Below, piece after piece: positions 7,350 to 15,347 of a DNA stretch of 64,000 nucleotides (position 1 is its first letter; the number at the start of each line of letters is the position of its first letter). Both the position numbers and the translations under genes were made by a program. The notes beneath the pieces were generated by a model that was given only the letters and a program-made list of their open reading frames with translations, searched no databases and had not been told where the DNA came from. This stretch comes from Streptococcus downei MFe28 (GTDB taxonomy: Bacteria > Bacillota > Bacilli > Lactobacillales > Streptococcaceae): the NCBI RefSeq assembly GCF_900459175.1, contig NZ_UHFA01000002.1, forward strand, positions 62,001-126,000. Reading direction: 5' to 3'.

Positions 7350-8360
7350 ATGGGTATCGGTATTATTATTGCCAGCCACGGAAAGTTTGCTGAAGGTATC
7401 CACCAATCTGGCTCAATGATTTTCGGAGAGCAAGAAAAGGTCCAAGTCGTCACTTTCATGCCAGATGAAGGTCCCGATGACCTTTATGGACATTTTCAAG
7501 ATGCCGTCGCAAATTTCGATGCTGACGATGAAATCCTTGTCCTTGCTGACCTCTGGTCAGGATCTCCCTTCAACCAAGCAAGTCGCTTGATGGAAGAAAA
7601 TCCTAATCGCAAGATGGTTATCATGACAGGTCTCAACTTGCCAATGCTAATTCAGGCCTACACTGAACGCATGATGGCGGCGGATGCTGGTATTGAGGCT
7701 GTTGTTGCCAACATCTACAAGGAGACAAAAGAAGGGGTTAAGATTCTTCCTCAAGAGCTGACCCCTGAGCAGGAAACGGCTAGCCCAGCACCTGCAGAAA
7801 CACCAGTTCCGAAAGGTAGCATTCCAGAAGGAACGGTCTTGGGAGATGGCAAGATTGACTATGTTTTAGCCCGCGTAGACACTCGTCTGCTTCACGGCCA
7901 GGTTGCGACAGGTTGGACCCACTCAACCAATCCTAATCGAATCATTGTTGTCTCTGACACCGTCTGCCACGATAAGTTGCGGACCAATATGATTAAACAG
8001 GCTGCACCAAATGGGGTTATGGTCAATGTTATTCCTATCAAGAATATGGTCAAAGCTAACAATGACCCTCGCTTTGGGGATACACGGGCCATGTTGCTCT
8101 TTGAATCTGTTGAAGATGCCCTAGCTGCTATCAAGGCTGGCGTTGAGGTCAAAGAAATCAACCTTGGTTCTTCAGCCTACAAAGAAGGCAAGGTCAACGT
8201 TACTAAGGCTCTATCATTTGACCAAACTGATGTTGATGCCATCAAGGAATTGCAAAAATTGGGTGTCAAATTCGACGTTCGTGGTGTTCCAAGTGATAGC
8301 CCTGCCAATATTGATAACCTCATTCAGTCGGCTGAAAAGAAATTGGCCGAAAAAAATTAA
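7350..8360 (+). CDS. manL: Mannose-family PTS EIIAB component (copy 1)
   Basis: Cytoplasmic phosphotransfer protein of the mannose/glucose PTS, 336 residues. The IIA domain spans residues 1-~135, with phospho-histidine His10 in [11 protein letters not shown] Pro/Ala/Thr-rich linker (about 140-165) joins it to the IIB domain, with phospho-histidine His182 in [10 protein letters not shown]. This A-B fusion is the streptococcal ManL form. The start follows AAAGGAGG. It is the first gene of manLMNO, and in streptococci ManL also has roles in sugar-dependent regulation. Compared with copy 2, the leading ~95 bp are almost identical while the rest diverges. Confidence 0.94.
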   Translation: MGIGIIIASHGKFAEGIHQSGSMIFGEQEKVQVVTFMPDEGPDDLYGHFQDAVANFDADDEILVLADLWSGSPFNQASRLMEENPNRKMVIMTGLNLPMLIQAYTERMMAADAGIEAVVANIYKETKEGVKILPQELTPEQETASPAPAETPVPKGSIPEGTVLGDGKIDYVLARVDTRLLHGQVATGWTHSTNPNRIIVVSDTVCHDKLRTNMIKQAAPNGVMVNVIPIKNMVKANNDPRFGDTRAMLLFESVEDALAAIKAGVEVKEINLGSSAYKEGKVNVTKALSFDQTDVDAIKELQKLGVKFDVRGVPSDSPANIDNLIQSAEKKLAEKN

Positions 8361-8377
8361 TCTCGGAGGATATATAA

Positions 8378-9184
8378 ATGAGTATCATACAAATCATTTT
8401 AGTCGTGCTGGTTGCCTTTATCATCGGATGTAGCTCTGTTAACGACCAAATCGAAACCTACCAACCCGTCGTGGCTTGTTCCCTGATTGGATTGGTCATG
8501 GGGAATCTGGAGCTCGGTGTTATGCTAGGTGGTAGCCTGCAGTTGATTACCATGGGTTGGGCCAATGTTGGTGCAGCCATGGCACCGGATGCTTCTCTAG
8601 CTGCCGTTGCTTCTACCATCATCTTGCTTCTTGGTGGACAAGGTGAAAAGGGAATCGGGACTGCCATCGGCTTGGCTGTTCCCCTGGCTGTAGCTGGTCT
8701 AGCTTTGACCATGTTCGTCCGGACAATTGCTTCCTTCATCGCCCACATCATGGACAGCTTGGCAGAATCTGCTAATATTGCTGGTATCCAAAGATGGCAC
8801 TTCATTGGTATGGCCTTGCAAGGTCTGCGGGTGGCTATCCCAGCCCTCTTGCTTTTGCTCCTGCCAGTCCACATGGTTCGTGGTGGACTCGAATCCATTC
8901 CTAGCTGGTTGTCAGACGGAATGACCCTCGGTGGTGGTATGGTTGTAGCCGTTGGTTATGCCATGGTTATCAACATGATGTCTAGCCGTGAAGTTTGGCC
9001 TTTCTTCTTCCTCGGTTTTGCCTTGGCTGCTATTGATAAACTGACCTTAATCAGTTTGGGTATCATCGGTGCCTGCCTGGCCCTTCTCTTCCTAGCTCTT
9101 GAAGCTAGCGGTTCAAATGGAAGAGGCTCAAACGATGGTGGGGGCTCTGGTGATCCACTAGGCGAAATTTTGGAAGACTTTTAA
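8378..9184 (+). CDS. manM: Mannose-family PTS EIIC component (copy 1)
   Basis: Integral membrane translocation subunit, 268 residues with multiple hydrophobic segments. Family motifs are visible: DQIETYQPVVACSLIGLVMG near residue 28, LGGSLQLITMGWANVGAAMAPD near 50-70, and a conserved SDGMTLGGGMVVAVGYAMVINMM block near 180. The C-terminus is Ser/Gly/Asn-rich and ends in DPLGEILEDF. It lies 17 bases after manL with GGAGG. With ManN it forms the sugar channel, also the known receptor for several class II bacteriocins. Confidence 0.94.
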   Translation: MSIIQIILVVLVAFIIGCSSVNDQIETYQPVVACSLIGLVMGNLELGVMLGGSLQLITMGWANVGAAMAPDASLAAVASTIILLLGGQGEKGIGTAIGLAVPLAVAGLALTMFVRTIASFIAHIMDSLAESANIAGIQRWHFIGMALQGLRVAIPALLLLLLPVHMVRGGLESIPSWLSDGMTLGGGMVVAVGYAMVINMMSSREVWPFFFLGFALAAIDKLTLISLGIIGACLALLFLALEASGSNGRGSNDGGGSGDPLGEILEDF

Positions 9185-9199
9185 TGAGGAGGAACCATA

Positions 9200-10120
9200 A
9201 TGGCTGATAAGAAAATTACTCTAACAAAAGCAGATCGCTTTAAAACATTCATCCGCTCCTACTTCCTTTTGAGTTCTTTCAACTACGAACGGATGCAAAA
9301 TGGTGGGGTGGCCTACACCTTTATCCCTGCCATCAAAAAACTTTACAGCTCTAAGGAAGACCGAGCTGCTGCTCTCAAACGTCACTTAGAATTCTTCAAT
9401 ACCCATCCCTTCATGGCTAACCCAATTTTCGGGGTTACCCTGGCCCTGGAAGAAGACCGGGCTAACGGGGCCAAGGTAGACGATGCCGCTATTAGCGGGG
9501 TTAAGGTTGGTATGATGGGACCTCTGGCTGGTGCTGGTGACCCGCTCTTTTGGTTTACCCTTCGTCCAATCCTCCTCTCCTTGGGGGCTAGTTTGGCTGT
9601 TTCTGGTAACATCCTTGGACCAATTCTTTTCTATGTACTTTGGAATGTCATGGCCTTTGTTGTTAAATGGTATAGTCAAGAATTTGGTTACCGAGCAGGG
9701 ACTGCCATTACCGATGACGTCTCAGGTAATCTGCTCCAACAAGTAACCCGTGGAGCTTCTATGATGGGGATGTTTGTTATCGGATCCCTTATCGAACGCT
9801 GGGTAACCATCACCTTTACCCCAGTAGTTTCGACGGTTAAGCAACAATCCGATGCCTACATCCACTGGAATAAAATTCCATCTGGTGTTAAAGGAATTAA
9901 GGAAGTCCTGACCCAATACAATCTTGGTAAGGGTAAGTCTCTAGATGTTAATAAGGTAACAACCCTGCAAGACAACCTGGATCAATTGATTCCTGGTCTG
10001 GCAGCCCTTGGTTTGACCTTCTTATGTATGTACCTGCTTAAGAAGAGGGTTTCTCCAATCATCATTATCTTGGGAATCTTTGTTGTAGCAATCGTTGCCC
10101 ATGTCGTTGGCTTGATCTAA
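9200..10120 (+). CDS. manN: Mannose-family PTS EIID component (copy 1)
   Basis: Second membrane subunit, 306 residues. The EIID family signature is present: SSFNYERMQNGG near residue 27, HLEFFNTHPFMANPIFGVTLALEE near 70-90, and VGMMGPLAGAGDPLFWFTLRP near 110-130. The C-terminal membrane helix ends at VGLI. An extracytoplasmic-like insert of about 70 residues (~205-265), rich in Lys, Asn and Gln, differs between this copy and ManN of operon 2; this loop region is where bacteriocin contact has been mapped in related systems. It lies 15 bases downstream of manM. Confidence 0.94.
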   Translation: MADKKITLTKADRFKTFIRSYFLLSSFNYERMQNGGVAYTFIPAIKKLYSSKEDRAAALKRHLEFFNTHPFMANPIFGVTLALEEDRANGAKVDDAAISGVKVGMMGPLAGAGDPLFWFTLRPILLSLGASLAVSGNILGPILFYVLWNVMAFVVKWYSQEFGYRAGTAITDDVSGNLLQQVTRGASMMGMFVIGSLIERWVTITFTPVVSTVKQQSDAYIHWNKIPSGVKGIKEVLTQYNLGKGKSLDVNKVTTLQDNLDQLIPGLAALGLTFLCMYLLKKRVSPIIIILGIFVVAIVAHVVGLI

Positions 10121-10133
10121 TTGGAGATAAGTC

Positions 10134-10520
10134 ATGGTTCAATCGCTCAATTCAAAGATGGATATGACCTCTAAGGGAACCTGGTTTCGTGAGGGTCCCA
10201 TCTATGGCAATATCATGGTCGGCGATAAGGCCTTCGAATTCTACAATGATACCAAGTTGCAGGATTATATCCAGATTCCTTGGACTGAAATCAACTACGT
10301 CATTGTTGATATTTACTTTGGTGGCCGCTACATTCCTCGCTTTGAAATCCGCACCAAGCATAATGGTAACCTGCGTTTTTCTAGTCGGAAGAGTCGCGAA
10401 ACCATCAAGGCTATCCAAAAGCGAATGCCACGCGAAAGTCTGAGGAAGGCCAGAAGTGTCGGAGCTATCTTAAAACAACGCTCCAAAGATCTGCTCCGCC
10501 TGATTGCTAGAAAAAAATAA
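10134..10520 (+). CDS. manO: DUF956 family protein ManO (copy 1)
   Basis: A 128-residue DUF956 protein that closes mannose-PTS operons in lactic acid bacteria. Recognised by VGDKAFEFYNDTKLQDYIQIPW near residues 31-52 and a PH/GRAM-like beta-rich pattern, then a Lys/Arg-rich C-terminal helix. It is soluble and probably membrane-associated through the basic tail. The biochemical role is not established; operon position suggests an accessory or regulatory part of the transporter. A terminator follows. Confidence 0.9.
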   Translation: MVQSLNSKMDMTSKGTWFREGPIYGNIMVGDKAFEFYNDTKLQDYIQIPWTEINYVIVDIYFGGRYIPRFEIRTKHNGNLRFSSRKSRETIKAIQKRMPRESLRKARSVGAILKQRSKDLLRLIARKK

Positions 10521-10526
10521 ATTACC

Positions 10527-10567
10527 AAAGAGTGTCGATAAGTTTAGACTTGTCCCACTCTTTTTTT
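10527..10567 (+). terminator. Terminator of man operon 1
   Basis: AAAGAGTG and CACTCTTT flank a partly paired centre and are followed by TTTTTTTG. Confidence 0.65.
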
Positions 10568-10689
10568 GTTGCCCACTAGTTATCAGTCTTTAAGTCCAGT
10601 AATATTGATTTCAAATCAGTATAGGTATCATCCGAGCAAGGGCGAAATCAAGGCCGAATTTGAAAGAAGGTTCGACAGAATTTGATGTT

Positions 10690-10825
10690 TTTTGAAAATG
10701 TTTGCAGTTTTTCGGAAAATAGAGCTTGACTTTTCTCTGAAAGCGTTTTACAATAAAGGTGTTCTTGACTGCCCCTAATTCTGTGAAGAAAAGTCTGAGG
10801 GAGAGATTTATGTAGAATTAGAGGC
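10690..10825 (+). promoter_or_regulatory. Promoter, cre-like site and leader hairpin of man operon 2
   Basis: TTGACT (10726-10731), 17 bases, TACAAT (10749-10754). TGAAAGCGTTTTACA (10738-10752) resembles a catabolite-responsive element (TGWAARCGYTWNCW, imperfect at its right end) and overlaps the -10, which would fit CcpA repression. Upstream at 10690-10720 is the TTTTTGAAAATG/TTTTTCGGAAAAT motif shared with operon 1. The leader carries a 12-bp hairpin GCCCCTAATTCT/AGAATTAGAGGC (10771-10825). Confidence 0.6.
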
Positions 10826-10853
10826 AACTAATAATAAAGGAGGAAAATCAAGA

Positions 10854-11846
10854 ATGGGTATCGGTATTATTATTGCCAGCCACGGTAAATTTGCTGAAGG
10901 TATCCACCAATCTGGCTCCATGATTTTTGGTGAGCAAGAAAAGGTTCAAGTTGTAACCTTTATGCCAAATGAAGGACCTGATGATTTGTATGGACACTTC
11001 AACGATGCTATCGCACAATTTGAGGCTGACGATGAAATCCTAGTCCTAGCTGACCTTTGGTCAGGTTCACCATTTAACCAAGCTAGCCGAGTTATGGGTG
11101 AATTGAGTGATCGCAAGATGGCTATCATCACAGGACTAAACTTGCCAATGCTGATCCAAGCCTACACAGAACGCATGATGGCGGCTGATGCAGGTGTGGA
11201 TCAAGTAGCGGCAAACATCATCAAGGAAGCAAAAGGTGGAATCAAACCGCTTCCTGAAGAGCTTGACCCCGTTGAGGAAGCCCCAGCAGCTACTGCTGCT
11301 CCTGCTGCCCCTCAAGGTGCTATTCCAGAAGGAACTGTCATTGGAGATGGTAAGCTTAAAATTAATTTAGCCCGTGTAGATACACGTCTCCTACACGGTC
11401 AAGTGGCAACTAATTGGACACCAGCTTCTAAGGCTAACCGAATTATTGTTGCTTCTGATGCCGTTTCAAAAGATGAAATGCGTAAGGAATTAATTAAGCA
11501 GGCTGCCCCTAACGGAATTAGAGCGAATGTTATTCCAATCAAGAAATTGATTGAAGCGGCTAAGGACCCTCGCTTCGGGGATACGCATGCGCTTATTTTG
11601 TTTGAAACACCTCAAGATGCTCTTCGTGCAATTGAAGGAGGAGTCCCAATCAAGGAACTTAATATCGGTTCCATGGCTCACTCAACGGGCAAAACGATGG
11701 TTAATAACGTTTTGTCAATGGATAAGAATGACGTAGCAACCTTCGAAACGTTGCGTGATCTTGGTATAAAATTCGATGTTCGTAAAGTATCTGGAGACAC
11801 TCCAAAAGATCTTTTTGACTTAATTAAAAAGGCAAATGTTCAGTAA
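10854..11846 (+). CDS. Mannose-family PTS EIIAB component (copy 2)
   Basis: A 330-residue ManL paralogue with the same A-B layout. Phospho-histidines are present: His10 in [10 protein letters not shown] and His181 in [10 protein letters not shown]. The linker (about 140-158) is Ala/Pro-rich and slightly shorter than in copy 1. Nucleotide identity to copy 1 is near total over the ribosome site and first ~95 bp and then falls. Towards the 3' end the codons become richer in A+T than copy 1. It is the first gene of a second complete EII set; which copy is the housekeeping glucose/mannose transporter cannot be decided from sequence. Confidence 0.92.
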   Translation: MGIGIIIASHGKFAEGIHQSGSMIFGEQEKVQVVTFMPNEGPDDLYGHFNDAIAQFEADDEILVLADLWSGSPFNQASRVMGELSDRKMAIITGLNLPMLIQAYTERMMAADAGVDQVAANIIKEAKGGIKPLPEELDPVEEAPAATAAPAAPQGAIPEGTVIGDGKLKINLARVDTRLLHGQVATNWTPASKANRIIVASDAVSKDEMRKELIKQAAPNGIRANVIPIKKLIEAAKDPRFGDTHALILFETPQDALRAIEGGVPIKELNIGSMAHSTGKTMVNNVLSMDKNDVATFETLRDLGIKFDVRKVSGDTPKDLFDLIKKANVQ

Positions 11847-11878
11847 GTTCAATATAAATAGTGAAAGGAACTAGAATA

Positions 11879-12694
11879 ATGTCAGTTATTTCTATTATTT
11901 TGATCCTCCTCATCTCATTCCTTGCGGGTCTTGATGGTATCTTGGATCAATTTCAATTCCACCAACCACTAGTAGCCTGTACCTTAATTGGTTTAGCTGC
12001 TGGTCAACCTGCTGCAGGTATCATGCTTGGTGGAACTTTACAATTTCTTGCTCTTGGTTGGGCAAATATTGGTGCGGCAGTTGCACCAGATGTTGCCCTT
12101 GCTTCAACTGCCGCTGCAGTAGTTATGATTAAAGGTGGAGATTTCTCACAAAAAGGAATCACCATTGCCTATGGTGTTGCGGTACCACTTGCTATTGCCG
12201 GTCTTGCATTAACAATGGTAGTACGTGCAGTTTCAATCGGTATTGTCCATGGGGCTGATGCGGCTGCAAAGAGTGGTAACATCAGGGCAGTTGAGCGTTC
12301 ACATTATTTTGCTCTTCTTCTTCAAGGTCTTCGTATCGTTCTTCCTGTTGCTTTATTGCTTGCACTTCCTGCTGATCATGTTAAATCAATACTGGAAGCT
12401 ATTCCTAGTTGGCTATCTGATGGTATGACTATCGGAGGTGGTATGGTTGTTGCTGTCGGTTATGCAATGATTCTTAATATGATGGCAACGAGAGAAGTTT
12501 GGCCATTCTTTATTATCGGTTTTGTTCTTGCTGCCATTCCTGACACACAAATTACTCTTTTTGGACTAGGCATGGTTGGTGTAGCGCTTGCTATGATTTA
12601 TATTGCCATTACTAATCAAGCTGGCAGTAGCAATGGTGGAGACGCTAATACTGGGTCAGATGATCCAATCGGCGATATCCTAGAAGATTACTAG
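11879..12694 (+). CDS. Mannose-family PTS EIIC component (copy 2)
   Basis: A 271-residue membrane subunit. ATG at 11879 (MSVISIILILL) is chosen because GAAAGGAAC lies before it; the GTG at 11861 has none. Motifs match ManM: DQFQFHQPLVACTLIGLAAG, LGGTLQFLALGWANIGAAVAPD, and the SDGMTIGGGMVVAVGYAMILNMM block; the C-terminus is DPIGDILEDY. Codon use is distinctly A+T-richer than manM of operon 1. Confidence 0.92.
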   Translation: MSVISIILILLISFLAGLDGILDQFQFHQPLVACTLIGLAAGQPAAGIMLGGTLQFLALGWANIGAAVAPDVALASTAAAVVMIKGGDFSQKGITIAYGVAVPLAIAGLALTMVVRAVSIGIVHGADAAAKSGNIRAVERSHYFALLLQGLRIVLPVALLLALPADHVKSILEAIPSWLSDGMTIGGGMVVAVGYAMILNMMATREVWPFFIIGFVLAAIPDTQITLFGLGMVGVALAMIYIAITNQAGSSNGGDANTGSDDPIGDILEDY

Positions 12695-12708
12695 AAGGGA
12701 GCATTATA

Positions 12709-13635
12709 ATGTCAGAAAGAATTCAATTATCAAAATCTGATCGCCGTAAAGTTTGGTGGCGTTCAACCTTCTTGCAAGGGTCTTGGAACTATGAGCGGAT
12801 GCAGAACCTAGGTTGGGCATATGCCTTGATTCCATCAATCAAAAAACTTTATAAAACGAAAGAAGACCGCGCCGCTGCACTTGAGCGTCACTTGGAGTTT
12901 TTTAATACTCACCCCTATATTGCTGCTCCTATTTTAGGAGTAACGCTTGCCCTTGAAGAAGAAAAATCAAATGGTACAGAAGTAGATGATGCTACTATTC
13001 AAGGGATTAAGATTGGTATGATGGGCCCCTTGGCTGGTATTGGTGACCCAGTTTTCTGGTTCGTTCTTCGCCCAACACTTGGAGCACTTGGTGCTTCTCT
13101 TGCTATTTCAGGAAATATTCTAGGACCAATTATTTTCTTCCTTGCTTGGAATATCATCCGTATGGCTTTCCTTTGGTACACTCAAGAATTTGGCTATAAA
13201 GCAGGTACAGAAATTACCAAGGATCTTTCAGGTGGTATCCTTAAAAATATCACCAAAGGTGCTTCTATCCTAGGGATGTTTGTCATCGGTGCACTTGTTC
13301 AGCGCTGGGTAACAATTAACTTTGCACTAAAACTTCCAGCTACTAAATTAACAAATGACAATGGCGCTACTTATATAGAATTTCCTAAAAACAGCGAAGT
13401 TATTCATAGTGGCCAACTCCAAAAGATTCTTCAAGGTGTCAAAGATAATTTGAGTCTTACTAATGTTAAGGTAGAAACTTTACAGGACCAATTGGATAAA
13501 TTACTTCCAGGTTTGATGGCCCTTCTACTCACGCTTCTTTGTATGTGGTTACTCAAGAAGAAAGTTTCACCAATTGTAATGATTCTCGGACTGTTCGTCG
13601 TAGGTATCGTTGCTCATGTTATCGGATTGATGTAA
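12709..13635 (+). CDS. Mannose-family PTS EIID component (copy 2)
   Basis: A 308-residue EIID subunit with the family motifs GSWNYERMQNLGWAYALIPS, HLEFFNTHPYIAAPILGVTL and IGMMGPLAGIGDPVFWFVLRP. The variable loop (~205-265) differs strongly from copy 1, and the last helix ends VAHVIGLM. Unlike operon 1, no DUF956 gene follows directly: a terminator, an IS630 element and a peptide-export locus come next, and the second manO lies at 18766. Confidence 0.92.
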   Translation: MSERIQLSKSDRRKVWWRSTFLQGSWNYERMQNLGWAYALIPSIKKLYKTKEDRAAALERHLEFFNTHPYIAAPILGVTLALEEEKSNGTEVDDATIQGIKIGMMGPLAGIGDPVFWFVLRPTLGALGASLAISGNILGPIIFFLAWNIIRMAFLWYTQEFGYKAGTEITKDLSGGILKNITKGASILGMFVIGALVQRWVTINFALKLPATKLTNDNGATYIEFPKNSEVIHSGQLQKILQGVKDNLSLTNVKVETLQDQLDKLLPGLMALLLTLLCMWLLKKKVSPIVMILGLFVVGIVAHVIGLM

Positions 13636-13678
13636 GTTTACCAATTGTTCTAAATCCTTTAATTAACAAGATAAACTT

Positions 13679-13722
13679 CCCCAAATAATGGATTCAGCCA
13701 AGATCCACCATTTTGGGGTTTT
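13679..13722 (+). terminator. Terminator of man operon 2
   Basis: CCCCAAATAATGGAT pairs imperfectly with ATCCACCATTTTGGGG, followed by TTTT. A second hairpin AAAGGCCACTT/AAGTGACCTTTTT lies at 13757-13797. Confidence 0.7.
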
Positions 13723-13834
13723 AATATTTCAAAACAGATGATTTTGTCATATATAAAAGGCCACTTTCATTTTTAACATTAAGTGACCTTTTTATAGTAT
13801 TCTTCATTTTAATGCGTCATTATATTTACCATCT

Positions 13835-14930
13835 TATACTTAACAAGAAATAAAAACTGAATTATAATAGTAGTTATGAAATTTACCCAAAAAATGTTAT
13901 CCGAACTCAAACAAGCTCAAAAAGATAGCTTTCTATCACGTTTCCATCGCCGTATCCAAGCCGTCTATTTTCGTGCTCAAAAGAAGACTTACAAAGAAAT
14001 CAAAGAGCTTCTTGATTTACCTCACGATACTGTTTGGCGCCTTGTCAAAATGTATGAGAAAGAAGGCTTATCAGCCCTAATTACTGAAATAGAGGCGGTC
14101 GCAGACGCTCTTACATGACGATTGAGGAGGAAGAAGCTTTCCTCAAAAAACACCTCGACAGTGCTGTTCAAGGCGAACATGTAACGGTTCAAAAACTGTT
14201 TGAGGCCTACCAAGCTGAAGTTGGCCACCCAACAACGCGTGAAGACTTCTATGCCTTATTAAAGAGGCATGGCTGGCGTAAAGCAACTCCTCGTCCCGAA
14301 CATCCTAAGAAGGCAGACGCCCAAACTATTGAAGCGTCTAAAAATAAAATCTCTATTCAGGAAGACTAGAAAGCGCTTTAAACACAGTCGTCGGTATCGA
14401 AAAGTCCGTCTGATGTATCAAGATGAGGCGGGATTTGGCCGTATCAGTAAACTAGGGGCATGTTGGGCCCCTAAAGGTTATCGGCCTCACGTTGCTAGCC
14501 ACTATATCCGAGAGTACCGTTATTGTTATGGAGCGGTTGATGCTCATACTGGTGAGTCTTTCTTTATTATTGCAGGTGGCTGTAATACTGAATGGATGAA
14601 TGAATTTCTAAAACAGCTGAGTTGTGCTCACCCAGATGGGTACATTCTTTTAGTCATGGACAATGCCATTTGGCATAAGTCTAAAACTTTAGAAGTTCCT
14701 AATAATATTGGTTTTGCCTTTATACCGCCCTATACCCCTGAAATGAATCCGATTGAACAAGTTTGGGCTGAGATAAGAAAGCGTGGCTTTAAGAATCGTG
14801 CGTTTAAAACATTAGAGGCAGTGATTGACCAACTGCAAGAAGTAATTCAGGGATTAGACCGTTTCACTCTGAAAAGCATCGTTCGGAGAGATTGGATAAC
14901 TTTCTGATTTTGATTTTTAAATAGTATTAT
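13835..14930 (+). mobile_element. IS630-family insertion sequence (decayed)
   Basis: About 1.1 kb. The left end TATACTTAACAAGAAATAAA and the inverted right end (TAATACTATTTAAAAATCAAA on the other strand) agree at about 18 of 26 positions and are bounded by TA, as expected for IS630, which targets TA. The ends also resemble the RUP-like repeats in this window (ATACTnnnTnAAAATC). The transposase inside is split over three frames. It sits between manN copy 2 and a peptide exporter. Confidence 0.8.
13876..14907 (+). pseudogene. IS630 transposase, split by two frame changes
   Basis: Three pieces make one IS630/Tc1-mariner-like DDE transposase. 13876-14118 is the N-terminal helix-turn-helix part. 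14115-14369 is the middle; its frame reads GGRRRSYMT upstream of its ATG, showing that it continues the first piece after a frame change near 14080-14095. A third piece runs from about 14365 to 14907, with YQDEAGFGRI, LVMDNAIWHK and NPIEQVWAEI providing the D, D and E. The second change is close to a TAG at 14367. No slippery heptamer is seen at either place, so decay is more likely than programmed frameshifting. Confidence 0.8.
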
Positions 14931-15264
14931 AGAAAAGCTTAACTCAGTCTATCATCTAAGAATTCATTTCTTGATTGAGAGGGCCGATGAGGCATATTAC
15001 TAAACTTTCCTTTGATAGTGAAAGTTAAGAGGTCATTCCTTTGTTCCGTTAATTCTTTTTATCTTTTCCTCTTAGCTTTTACTTTTTTCTCTTTTTATAC
15101 TAAATTAATTTCAAAATTTACTTTTCTTTCTTAATTGATGTCAGGCGAAAGCACCCTGACCTTTTCTGTTTTTAACACTTCCTGCATCTGTCACAGTGGA
15201 TAATTGAGGAGGCCGATCCTTGATAGCGCTCAATCCAATCATCCAGACGGGATCCTACGAAAAT
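14931..15264. other. Non-coding A+T-rich spacer
   Basis: No credible ORF. It includes a hairpin GTCAGG/CCTGAC with a T-rich tail (15139-15175, rightward) that may be a terminator. It probably belongs to the imported segment. Confidence 0.4.
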
Positions 15265-15291
15265 GCTAATTTTGATTCTCATTGAGTATTA
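15265..15291 (-). repeat. Remnant of a RUP-like repeat end
   Basis: GCTAATTTTGATTCTCATTG followed by AGTATTA matches one end of the complete RUP-like copies at 35136 and 40477 (GGCTAATTTCGATTTTCATTG). The other end is missing. Confidence 0.6.
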
Positions 15292-15347
15292 ATTCTTTGA
15301 GCTTTTTTCATTATCTTTCACGCAACTCACCTATCGCTCTATTAGGC

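Noticed and set aside
10738..10752. Calling a definite CcpA site at man operon 2.
   Set aside because: The cre-like word is off consensus at its right end and is needed for the -10 box; kept only as a candidate inside the promoter entry.
13876..14907. Programmed frameshifting in the IS630 transposase.
   Set aside because: Two frame changes in different directions and no slippery heptamer at either place; decay explains it more simply.
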